Assembly: GCA_025997455.1 (NCBI GenBank)
Contig: BNUP01000011.1
Span: 1-32,633, forward strand
DNA length: 32,633 nt
Direction of reading: 5' to 3'
Source: Fibrobacterales bacterium
Lineage (GTDB): Bacteria; Fibrobacterota; Fibrobacteria; Fibrobacterales; Fibrobacteraceae
Shown in pieces: positions 23,032-30,015 of the stretch. Below the pieces are notes generated by a model, which was given only the letters and a program-made list of their open reading frames with translations, searched no databases and was not told the origin of the DNA. Within the stretch, counting starts at the first letter, position 1. Each line of letters starts with the position of its first letter. The position numbers were made by a program, and so were the translations under genes.

Positions 23032-23259
23032 TTAGGCTACAGTCATTTTTTCCCTCACCATGGATCCGATAATTTCAGCAGGGCTTTTACGCAAAACAGA
23101 TGATTTGGTAAAAAGATAATCTATGGAAAGATTATCCAAGCCAAACAATCTAGCGTTTCGCTTGCTGATAAACCCGGTTCCGTTCGAACCGACTTTGGGA
23201 GTTGTTTTAGTAAGCAACTCATCTAAAGCATCGTAATTTTCTTCGTTAGAGTCTAGCAT
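23032..23259 (-). CDS. Putative antitoxin (second gene of a toxin-first pair)
   Basis: A 75-aa protein (MLDSNEENYDALDELLTKTT) with GGAG eight bases before the ATG. The C-terminal half (SIDYLFTKSSVLRKSPAEIIGSMVREKMTVA) is plausible as a toxin-binding helix. It follows the 23270 gene by 10 bp. The assignment rests on pairing and size; no known DNA-binding motif is clear. Confidence 0.55.
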   Translation of the reverse strand: MLDSNEENYDALDELLTKTTPKVGSNGTGFISKRNARLFGLDNLSIDYLFTKSSVLRKSPAEIIGSMVREKMTVA

Positions 23260-23269
23260 ATTTATTCTC

Positions 23270-23527
23270 CTATTTCAATAGTGTCACAAAGGCAGGTCTG
23301 CATTTCATTGCATGAAAAACTACAACTGAATCCTCATCCACCGCTTTATACAATATCTCTATCAAATTAGCGTTTTTATCGAAACCTATAAGCAAATTCT
23401 TGTCTGTCATGCCCAGATCTTCTAAAACAGCATCGTATTCCACAGTTTTAAAAGCCCATAATATATCGGCTTCCGTCACACCGTGCTTAAAAGCCGATTT
23501 AGCGTATTCGACATTAACATTCATCAT
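23270..23527 (-). CDS. Putative small toxin, HigB/BrnT-like family
   Basis: An 85-aa protein (MMNVNVEYAKSAFKHGVTEA). It has the pattern KHGVTEADILWAF, LLIGFDKNANLIEILYKAVD, then VVFHAMKCRP, reminiscent of the widespread short proteins with an HG-helix and a C-terminal IIHAMxxRP strand that pair with small antitoxins. These are thought to be RelE/BrnT-fold ribonucleases. The start is one of two adjacent Met codons after AGAAGAAAGGGAAAATGA. The family call is by pattern only. Confidence 0.6.
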   Translation of the reverse strand: MMNVNVEYAKSAFKHGVTEADILWAFKTVEYDAVLEDLGMTDKNLLIGFDKNANLIEILYKAVDEDSVVVFHAMKCRPAFVTLLK

Positions 23528-23583
23528 TCATTTTCCCTTTCTTCTAAATATACAAAAACAAAACTAACGGATTCCGCATTCAC

Positions 23584-23643
23584 AAAACCCAAACCCACGG
23601 GTCGGCTACGATTGCCGGGCGTGGGGTGGCACCCTTGGGGGGG
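23584..23643 (-). repeat. Array 3' element, copy 6
   Basis: AAAACCCAAACCCACGGGTC, then GGCTACGATTGCCGGGCGTG, then GGGTGGCACCCTTGGGGGGG; 2 bp from the stop at 23646. Confidence 0.82.
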
Positions 23644-23645
23644 CA

Positions 23646-23834
23646 TTATGCAGTCTTTCTAATAGGCTGCACTTTTGAGAACAACTCATGCAATGGTTTT
23701 GACAATTCTCTTGAGTTGAATTCTAAAACAACATCTTCCGGAAATTGTTCAAGTTCCGAAGGATTATCAATTAGATAATTCGTAAATTCGGAGAGCAAGT
23801 CAATATCTCGAGCAACACCACTATCATTTATCAT
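23646..23834 (-). CDS. Putative antitoxin of a TumE/DUF6516-type pair
   Basis: A 62-aa acidic protein (MINDSGVARDIDLLSEFTNY) overlapping the upstream gene by 4 bp (ATGA), with GAGAGGTAAAAA before the start. The acidic, leucine-rich middle (EFTNYLIDNPSELEQFPEDVVLEF) is of the kind that masks a basic toxin. Called from context; not recognised as a named family. Confidence 0.5.
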   Translation of the reverse strand: MINDSGVARDIDLLSEFTNYLIDNPSELEQFPEDVVLEFNSRELSKPLHELFSKVQPIRKTA

Positions 23835-24157
23835 TTTTTACCTCTCATGTTAGATATATACATTTCACGATACCACTTCCATCGTTCTTTCAAATCGTTG
23901 TCAGCATAATCAAATGCCGCCTTTAATGTGTCAAATTCAAAAAATCTCTTTTCTTTATCACCATTTGGCCATAAAACATCCTTATGAAATTTACCGTGAG
24001 CACAATCATAACGGACAATTGAAACCCAATTACCACCTATCATTGATTCGTATTGTCGCACACCATTTATCAATTGACCTCTCTCCGTCATAATACTTGT
24101 CCTAACTCTATTCAATCCATCATCGCCAATAGATACTAAAAACTGTATTTCTCTCAT
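23831..24157 (-). CDS. Putative toxin, TumE/DUF6516 family
   Basis: A 108-aa protein from the ATG at 24157 (MREIQFLVSIGDDGLNRVRT), preceded by a G-rich stretch. The block WVSIVRYDCAHGKFHKDV followed by WPNGDKEKRFFEF matches my memory of DUF6516, now named the TumE toxin family, whose members lie beside a small antitoxin. The following 62-aa gene overlaps by ATGA. It is the third toxin-antitoxin-like pair of the array. The biochemical activity is not evident from the sequence. Confidence 0.62.
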   Translation of the reverse strand: MREIQFLVSIGDDGLNRVRTSIMTERGQLINGVRQYESMIGGNWVSIVRYDCAHGKFHKDVLWPNGDKEKRFFEFDTLKAAFDYADNDLKERWKWYREMYISNMRGKK

Positions 24158-24209
24158 ATCCCCCAAATATAGCAATTTATTCTAACAATTCCAATCAACA
24201 GTAGTTTGC

Positions 24210-24267
24210 AAAACCCAAACCCACGGGTCGGCTACGATTGCCGGGAGTGGGTTGGATCTTGGGGGGA
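24210..24267 (-). repeat. Array 3' element, copy 7
   Basis: AAAACCCAAACCCACGGGTC, then GGCTACGATTGCCGGGAGTG, then GGTTGGATCTTGGGGGG. It shows the structure best: outer arms CCCAC/GTGGG, internal loop, inner arms CGGC/GCCG and a 7-nt tip. It lies 6 bp beyond the stop at 24274. Confidence 0.85.
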
Positions 24268-24273
24268 GGAAGG

Positions 24274-24642
24274 TCATCTCCCATTGACCCCCTTGATTGC
24301 GGCAGTTGCAATTGTTCCAAAACCTGCAATAAGTGCCGCAATTGCGGTTTCTTGCTTTCCAACAAAAACAAATAATGTCGCTATTCCAAGAATCAAAGCA
24401 AAAAGAAGAACGGTTAGCCACTGACCTCTCGTCCTAGATTTTATATTCTCTTTTGCTATCAGTACAGAAACATTTGCGTTCTCTTCGGTAATTTTCATAA
24501 TGCGTTCAGGAAATGACTCATCGACCCGCTTTAAGCCAAGCATAATATCGGGATGAGGAATATTACCCTGATAAAATACAGCTGTCTGGACAGACCTCTG
24601 TATGCGTTCATCTTTTTGCAATTCGTCATTATCTTTGGACAT
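24274..24642 (-). CDS. DUF2335-type membrane protein (paralogue 2)
   Basis: A 122-aa protein with the same plan as the 19855 gene: TAVFYQGNIPHPDIMLGLKR, FPERIMKI, a KSRTRGQW linker, then two membrane helices (LTVLLFALILGIATLFVFVG and IAALIAGFGTIATAAIKG) and the shared tail GVNGR. The protein body has diverged clearly from paralogue 1, while the last residues and the downstream element are nearly identical. The start overlaps the small upstream gene by 14 bp. Confidence 0.75.
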   Translation of the reverse strand: MSKDNDELQKDERIQRSVQTAVFYQGNIPHPDIMLGLKRVDESFPERIMKITEENANVSVLIAKENIKSRTRGQWLTVLLFALILGIATLFVFVGKQETAIAALIAGFGTIATAAIKGVNGR

Positions 24643-24826
24643 AATCTATAGCCTGTTGCATTTGTCCACTAGTTAAACGAAACGACTCCCATGTTTTTGC
24701 AAAGGCTGCATCCAATGTTGGCGGCTCTATGTTATTATTGGGAAATAACGAGATAGTTGCAGAGGCAGAACCTATGGCATAGAACCCGTTAAGAAAAGAG
24801 TTCGCAAAATGTTTAACGCTGTTCAT
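24629..24826 (-). CDS. Small conserved protein paired with DUF2335 (paralogue 2)
   Basis: A 65-aa protein from the ATG at 24826 (MNSVKHFANSFLNGFYAIGS), with AAAGGAAAAAAGATATG upstream. It keeps a hydrophobic N-terminal half, an LFPNN turn and the C-terminal AFAKTWESFRLTSGQMQQAI helix seen in the 20198 protein. It overlaps the DUF2335 gene. Not a family I can name. Confidence 0.65.
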   Translation of the reverse strand: MNSVKHFANSFLNGFYAIGSASATISLFPNNNIEPPTLDAAFAKTWESFRLTSGQMQQAIDYVQR

Positions 24827-24865
24827 ATCTTTTTTCCTTTCTTCTAAATATACAAAAATAAAACA

Positions 24866-24879
24866 ATGCAACCCCTACC
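24866..24879 (-). repeat. Half REP fused to array element 8
   Basis: ATGCAACCCCTACC is the 5' GTAG plus one arm of a GGGTTGCAT-type REP; the other arm has been replaced by the start of the array element. Confidence 0.6.
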
Positions 24880-24940
24880 AAAACCTAAACCCACGGTTCG
24901 GCTACGATCGCCGGGAGTGGGTTGTCCCACTGGGGGGGGT
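24880..24940 (-). repeat. Array 3' element, copy 8
   Basis: AAAACCTAAACCCACGGTTC, then GGCTACGATCGCCGGGAGTG, then GGTTGTCCCACTGGGGGGGG; 10 bp beyond the stop of the Ig-like lipoprotein. Confidence 0.82.
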
Positions 24941-24950
24941 TGTCAATAGA

Positions 24951-27900
24951 TTACCATGCTTTATCAAGTTTACATTTGGCATTTCCAGCATTGCTATCTG
25001 TTCTACAAACAACTAAATTCACTGCATCTCCACCTAAACTTTCTATTTTTGTATCTTCGTTACTAAAATTACAGTTGTCCTTAGCAATAGTTGTAAATAA
25101 AACGCTTCCAGTTTCATTCCTTACCTGAATCGTACAAGAATTAGTGAGATATTCATTACATGAAAGTTTCATAGTGTAGTTATGCTCAATATTATCAGTT
25201 TGAGCATCCTGGCTAACTAAGAAGCAATCGTTTTGGTGTAAATACCCAACGTCTGTACCAGTTCCCACACTATTCAACACAGTAACCGTTATCCGCTCAC
25301 TCTTTACCGTGCCCGAGGCGTTCGTGGCTTCCAGATGATAGTAGAATGTACCTGTAGTTGCTACGGAAGGTGTAAAGTAGTTTCCGTCAACCGTTCCCGT
25401 AGAGACATCGGTGCAACCCGTTGTTCTGTCATTGCTAGTGCAAACTTTCCACTGGGTAGAAACAGCCCCTGTTACAGCAGGTTCTATCCTTGTAATCGCC
25501 GGAGTAGTTTGATTCTGTTTATACGAGTAAGAGTTTTCTGCCAAAGTAATACTTGGCAGAGGCGGTGTCACCGTTACCGTTCCGCAATCTTGCTCTGAAC
25601 CGATTGGAGTGCCACCGGCACCGCAGGTTGCCACTAAGCCAATGGTGTAAGTGTTAGCCGTCCATGACGAAGTGGTTGGCCATGCGGCAGGAGCACTAGC
25701 ATCGCCCTCGCCGACTTTCACTGTATATCCAAGGGTTATTGTTTTACCGGTCCCTCCGCCGCAACGCTCAAAATCAGTCCAATGCGTTGTGCCGCTGGGT
25801 TCAGGAGCAACCAATGCGGCAAGTGCAGGGGATTCCGCTGTAATCAATTGTCCATCGGCAGTCCAAGAGCAACCGGTAAAACTCGGCTCGTAAAAATTGC
25901 GCACAGTCAACGCTCCGGTCGTAATCGAGCCGGTTATGTCAATAGAGGTGGCTCCGGCATTACAAGTAGCGGTTACGATAGTGGCCGTTATGCCATCATC
26001 ATTCGTGACCACCGTACCCGGTATAGTCGTACCATTGGAACTACTGTAGGTATATGCAGGTGTATCGGTGCAAAGTTCGGCACCATCTAATGTGACAACG
26101 GGTGTTGCCGTACTTGTTGTAACGAGGTTTGCATTTGCCCAAGCAACAGAGGTAACCTTGGGTTGTTTTACCTGCAAGGCATTGGTGCAGGGCACAGAAA
26201 CAGTATATGTTTCGTCACTGCAAGTAGCTGAAACAAGCGTTGCATTGAAAGTAGCGACAGCAGTTGAAACCGGAGTTGATGGAGTATAGTCAAATGAACC
26301 CGTAACCGTCCCTGTGCAAAGGTTGTCAATGTCAGTAGCCTCGGTTATGGCAGGAGCGACTACCGCACCACCCACAAGAATAGTAGGCACAAGCCAAGAA
26401 CAAGTAAATGTTGGTTTCTGTTTCACGGATAGTGTGTTTCCGGTAGCAGGATATGTTTTACCATTAGTGCAGGTAACAGTGACTTTGGCTTGGTCGTAGG
26501 TTCCACGCACCGGATTATTCATCGTCAGTCCGGTGAACGCAATTACAGGAGACTGGCAAATATTAGCCTCATCGTCTTTGTCATTATCTGTTAAGGTTAT
26601 CTTGTCGCTAACATCGGTTCCGCTCCAAACGGTTAATGGGAGTGCCCAATCATAAGTAAAGCTAGGCACAATAACCTTTGCCGCCGCAGCACTAATTCCG
26701 TTTGTCGGGAAATTATGCAAGGTATTGGTAACTTTGCAAGTGTAGTTGTATGTCCCCGGCGTTGTAGAGAAACCATTGAATGTTTTACCTGTAGCTATTG
26801 GGTCTGAACTACCGCTTAGGAACCACTGATATGTCAAATTTGCTTCATCCCCAACACCTCCGGTAATGACAGGATCACAAGTGAGAATAGGTGTCGTCAA
26901 ATCGCGAATGATTGTAGGCTCAGGAGTGCCGATTTGGGTGAAGGTAAATGTTACCGGGTCGCTCGGGTCAGAGAATGCCTCTTGACCGCCCTCAGTATTT
27001 TTCACCACCAAGTAATATTGGTCTGACACATTCGCTGTCGGAAAATTTTCGGCTGTATAGGGGTTATAATTGATAGCGGTCGCACCGGTGATTAAATTAT
27101 CTGCGGTGGTGCCGTTTTTATACCACTGATAAGTTGTCGTACCTATAGGTGTAGGAGCCGTGCCGTTAAAGATGTTCCCTGACCCTATGGCAGTTGTGTA
27201 CTGAACCTTGTCTGCGAAACTGACGGTGGCAGGCGAGATGGTTGGCTTGTTTGGTTTTTCCGCTTTTATGGTGACTTGGATGTTTTCGGTTGTTGCTTTG
27301 GTTTCGGTATTGGAAGCAACTGTGCCGGGATTAACTGTGACGGAATTGGTTACCTCAACTTTGTATTGCGAAACGCCGGATGTGCCCGTGGGCACTTGGA
27401 ATGTTGCCCCGGTGCCGAGCGTGGTGCCCGGTGTGCCGTCTTTGTACCATTTGTAGGTGAGAACTCCGCCTTGCCCAGTGATGATTGCCTCATTTGTGAC
27501 GGTTACCGAAATGTTGTTGTTATCGCTCTCACCTTTATTGAACTCGTAGGTATTTGCAATAGTTACCAATGGCGTAATAGGTACCTTGACTACGGCAGAG
27601 GTGGTTGCGGAAGAACTCACTGAATTTACCTTATAAGTTACGGTTGCGATGCAAGTGGTGTTTCCTTCAATTAGAGGAGAATCATTTTGAGGAGAATTAA
27701 GAGTGATGCTGGTATTTGCCCCTGTGGATGGTTCAATAGTTTTACTATTTGCACCAGTACAATCCCATCCATAAGAAACTGATAAGCCTTCATAAGTCGG
27801 TTGGTTTGATACAGTGGGAGCTAGTGTAGCAGTTTGATCAGAACTATAAACTTTATCTAGAAGTTGTGTAATCACCGGATTTTCCGGCATAATTGTCGCA

Positions 27901-28952
27901 GTCACAGCATTGCCTACATCTTTGTAGTTTTCCGGTTGGTAGTTATCATCAGCACCACAAAGATATTTCAAATAAATCTTTTTGCCGACATCGGTAGTTT
28001 GGAGTGTATATGTGGGATCTGTCCCAACAGGTTCCTCTACTCCTTCGCGTTTCCATTCGTATGTACATGCCTCGCCAACCAAACCTGTGGCATCTGTTCT
28101 AACAGCCGTAAGCACTGTGCCCGGCAGCAAGGTGGCGGACGAACTGCTAATTGTTGCCGTAATTCCCACCAACTCAAAATGGTAATAATAACTGTCCTCT
28201 AAAATGACCAATTTATCTGCACCTAAAACCTTTACTTCTATCTTTTTTTGGTTTTTCCAATTGTTCCACGAATAGTTGATTTCTGTGCCTGCTACTCCGT
28301 TCCATTCCCACTCCGAAACGCCAACTTTTGTGCCACCGTCTGTGAGTACCAAGTATGTGCCGGCACGAGAGAACAGAGCGGTTAAACCACTAGGAGCGTC
28401 TCCACCATCAACTTCGTTGTTCCCTATCTCATCAATAGTTACTTTTTTCAAACTCCAAACTCGAGTGAGTTTTTTAGTGTTAGGGTCATCTGTGCCTTCG
28501 AGAGAGTTATCACTTGCGACATAAGTTCCATCTTCTATTGTAAAGGATAGACGGCTATTTTTGACATCAATCTGAACATTCGTAAGTGGGCCTATTTCGG
28601 TAAGCGTAATTGTACCATCATCAGTCGTACTCACTGCGTAAGTACCGATATGCACCGTTCCAAGTTTAGTGTCATCCGCAGCCTTGAACAACGCCGTAAC
28701 TTTGCCTGCCACCTTTTGTAGGAGGCTTGGTCTTTCTATTGCCACAAAGTAGCCGTATTCGGTAAATTCAATGGAGGCGTAGGGCGAGTTTGGGTCTTCT
28801 ATTGTCCATTTGCCGAGTATGGTTTTGGCTATGGCATCGCTTTCAACAGCGACAAACTCACCGTTAGAACCGCGACCGGTGGGCGATACAGTGCCGTCAC
28901 TGCACGAAAAAATTAACGCGGCAAACGCAAAAAGCAAAATTAGTTTGTACAT
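24951..28952 (-). CDS. Large Ig-like-repeat lipoprotein, surface or periplasmic
   Basis: A 1333-aa protein from the ATG at 28952. The signal peptide ends in a lipobox (LLFAFAALIFSC, Cys17), so it should be lipid-anchored. After the anchor come two lipocalin/META-like segments (GKWTIEDPNSPYASIEFTEY; RVWSLKKVTI). Then follow about ten Ig-like beta-sandwich repeats of variable type, with YxWYKDG and TYQWYKNG strands, rich in Thr, Ser and Val. Several late repeats hold paired Cys (TFTCSW, TVTCTNG). The C-terminal ~100 residues form a separate Cys-containing domain. Such proteins usually act in adhesion or as cell-surface scaffolds. It is the first unit upstream of the accessory array and is also capped by the array's 3' element. 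Confidence 0.85.
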   Translation of the reverse strand: MYKLILLFAFAALIFSCSDGTVSPTGRGSNGEFVAVESDAIAKTILGKWTIEDPNSPYASIEFTEYGYFVAIERPSLLQKVAGKVTALFKAADDTKLGTVHIGTYAVSTTDDGTITLTEIGPLTNVQIDVKNSRLSFTIEDGTYVASDNSLEGTDDPNTKKLTRVWSLKKVTIDEIGNNEVDGGDAPSGLTALFSRAGTYLVLTDGGTKVGVSEWEWNGVAGTEINYSWNNWKNQKKIEVKVLGADKLVILEDSYYYHFELVGITATISSSSATLLPGTVLTAVRTDATGLVGEACTYEWKREGVEEPVGTDPTYTLQTTDVGKKIYLKYLCGADDNYQPENYKDVGNAVTATIMPENPVITQLLDKVYSSDQTATLAPTVSNQPTYEGLSVSYGWDCTGANSKTIEPSTGANTSITLNSPQNDSPLIEGNTTCIATVTYKVNSVSSSATTSAVVKVPITPLVTIANTYEFNKGESDNNNISVTVTNEAIITGQGGVLTYKWYKDGTPGTTLGTGATFQVPTGTSGVSQYKVEVTNSVTVNPGTVASNTETKATTENIQVTIKAEKPNKPTISPATVSFADKVQYTTAIGSGNIFNGTAPTPIGTTTYQWYKNGTTADNLITGATAINYNPYTAENFPTANVSDQYYLVVKNTEGGQEAFSDPSDPVTFTFTQIGTPEPTIIRDLTTPILTCDPVITGGVGDEANLTYQWFLSGSSDPIATGKTFNGFSTTPGTYNYTCKVTNTLHNFPTNGISAAAAKVIVPSFTYDWALPLTVWSGTDVSDKITLTDNDKDDEANICQSPVIAFTGLTMNNPVRGTYDQAKVTVTCTNGKTYPATGNTLSVKQKPTFTCSWLVPTILVGGAVVAPAITEATDIDNLCTGTVTGSFDYTPSTPVSTAVATFNATLVSATCSDETYTVSVPCTNALQVKQPKVTSVAWANANLVTTSTATPVVTLDGAELCTDTPAYTYSSSNGTTIPGTVVTNDDGITATIVTATCNAGATSIDITGSITTGALTVRNFYEPSFTGCSWTADGQLITAESPALAALVAPEPSGTTHWTDFERCGGGTGKTITLGYTVKVGEGDASAPAAWPTTSSWTANTYTIGLVATCGAGGTPIGSEQDCGTVTVTPPLPSITLAENSYSYKQNQTTPAITRIEPAVTGAVSTQWKVCTSNDRTTGCTDVSTGTVDGNYFTPSVATTGTFYYHLEATNASGTVKSERITVTVLNSVGTGTDVGYLHQNDCFLVSQDAQTDNIEHNYTMKLSCNEYLTNSCTIQVRNETGSVLFTTIAKDNCNFSNEDTKIESLGGDAVNLVVCRTDSNAGNAKCKLDKAW

Positions 28953-28976
28953 AAGACCCCCGGGCAATAGCACTCA

Positions 28977-29004
28977 TATATAAATATATATTTTTTTTGG
29001 GCAA
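28977..29004 (-). promoter_or_regulatory. Candidate promoter of the Ig-like lipoprotein gene
   Basis: On the minus strand TTGCCC is followed after 16 bp of A/T by TATATA, 25 bp before the start codon. AT richness makes chance matches likely. Confidence 0.4.
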
Positions 29005-29043
29005 AGCGGTAGAAAAAAAGTGGGGGGAATATGCTGAAATGTT

Positions 29044-29205
29044 TCAATACGCCTTTATTTTGCCCGGCAGTTCGGTTATTGTGTTGCCTTCCAAACGCAA
29101 AACGCCAATGCCCAATTCTTTTGCCTTTGCAAGCACAAAAGGGTCGTAGGAAAGGCTTGCGATACCCAAATCAAACTCTCGTTCCCAATTGTCATAAAAA
29201 AACTA
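29044..29205 (-). pseudogene. 3' remnant of an unidentified gene
   Basis: One minus-strand frame without a start reads FFYDNWEREFDLGIASLSYD, then PFVLAKAKELGIGVLRLEGN, then TITELPGKIKAY and stop. It looks like the natural C-terminus of a protein (helix plus GVLRLEGN strand), recalling the ends of nuclease-fold proteins like those in the array, but a stop codon lies just upstream. It lies between the lipoprotein promoter and the rpmB promoter. Confidence 0.5.
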
Positions 29206-29206
29206 C

Positions 29207-29235
29207 TTGACAAGTCTCAAAAAAAATGCTATATT
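29207..29235 (+). promoter_or_regulatory. Sigma70-type promoter of rpmB
   Basis: TTGACA (29207-29212), 17-bp spacer, TATATT (29230-29235), 23 bp before the rpmB ATG. It is the strongest promoter match in the window and implies a short leader. Confidence 0.8.
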
Positions 29236-29258
29236 TAGGGTGAAATTTGGAGATTTTT

Positions 29259-29480
29259 ATGAGCCGTATATGTGATGTTACAGGAAAAGGTGGTTTAGTC
29301 GGGAACCGGGTATCTCATTCCAATCGCAAAAAAAAGGTTAGGTTGTTGCCGAATCTTCACAAGAAGAACTTTTTTATACCTGAAGAAAATCGTTGGGTAA
29401 CGCTTAAAGTCAGCAATCAGGGACTTCGCACAATAGACAAAAAAGGCATCGCGGCTGTAGTTGCCGAATTGGGTCTTTGA
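29259..29480 (+). CDS. rpmB: Ribosomal protein bL28
   Basis: A 73-aa protein from the ATG at 29259 (MSRICDVTGKGGLVGNRVSH), with GGAG upstream. It is a small basic 50S subunit protein of normal length. The conserved MSRxCxxTGKxxxxGNxVSHSN start is present; only one Cys (Cys5) is seen, so it is the zinc-free form. The last 22 bp (GTTGCCGAATTGGGTCTTTGA) are imperfectly duplicated directly after the stop (about 29481-29502). The usual partner rpmG is not adjacent. Confidence 0.95.
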   Translation: MSRICDVTGKGGLVGNRVSHSNRKKKVRLLPNLHKKNFFIPEENRWVTLKVSNQGLRTIDKKGIAAVVAELGL

Positions 29481-29580
29481 TAGTTGCAGAGTTGGGTCTT
29501 TAAGTAATGTGTCGTTCATTGTTGCTTTTCTTGCATATTTAGAAAATCTCATAATCAATCGCTCCTTTGGGCAATCGTCT

Positions 29581-30015
29581 GTGTATTATCCGCAGACGGT
29601 TCATTTTTTTTTACGGCAAAATTTTTGGGACACTTTTTTTGTGTTCGTTATGGTCTTTGCGGCGGCATTGTGCTCGCTTGGAGTTTTGTTGTTTGTGCGG
29701 GAATATAAGAAAAATTTGAAAAGCGATTTTAGCGATTTGTCTTTTTTTTTGAGAATGGAAGAAAAACTTGTGAAAAGGCAGGCTTTTTTTGCCTCTGCCC
29801 CAAAGCAATTATTTTTATGGGCAATTATTGCCCCGCTGATTTTTTTGTCTGTTGCAATTGTCGATTTTTTTTTGGGTAAAGGTATTGGAGGTCAAATAAA
29901 AATTTCTTTTGAAAATAACGATGCGGATTTATTTTTTGGCGGTTTAGCAACTGTTGTCTTTTTCATTTTGGGGTGGTATGCCTGTGTTATCTTGGGTGGA
30001 TTTTTCCGTCGATAA
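29581..30015 (+). CDS. Membrane protein of unknown function, partner of the ABC-like gene
   Basis: About 144 aa if started at GTG 29581 (VYYPQTVHFFLRQNFWDTFF). The frame is open back to 29461, but that part overlaps rpmB and its duplicated tail, so the start is uncertain (GTG 29509 is the alternative). Three hydrophobic segments are visible: FFVFVMVFAAALCSLGVLLF, LFLWAIIAPLIFLSVAIVDF and FFGGLATVVFFILGWYACVI. They are separated by a charged cytoplasmic loop (REYKKNLKSDF...RMEEKLVKRQ). It overlaps the next gene by 38 bp, suggesting coupled translation and a common complex. Confidence 0.6.
   Translation: MYYPQTVHFFLRQNFWDTFFVFVMVFAAALCSLGVLLFVREYKKNLKSDFSDLSFFLRMEEKLVKRQAFFASAPKQLFLWAIIAPLIFLSVAIVDFFLGKGIGGQIKISFENNDADLFFGGLATVVFFILGWYACVILGGFFRR

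Noticed and set aside
19290..24940. Canonical integron attC sites
   Set aside because: GTTGGAT at the gene-side arm fits the GTTRRRY core in copies 1, 5 and 7 only; the others (GATGTCC, GGTGGCA, GTTGTCC, GTTGGCA) break it. The opposite arm reads GTTTGGG in most copies, which also fails. No integrase gene is in the window. Kept as an integron-like hypothesis only.
19290..24940. Spaced element copies as a CRISPR-like array
   Set aside because: Spacing is about 0.6-1 kb and filled with genes; no cas genes are present.
24951..28952. DGR variable region in the Ig-like lipoprotein
   Set aside because: No template/variable repeat pair or reverse transcriptase is visible in the window, and the C-terminal domain shows no clustered adenine-type variation that could be judged from one copy.
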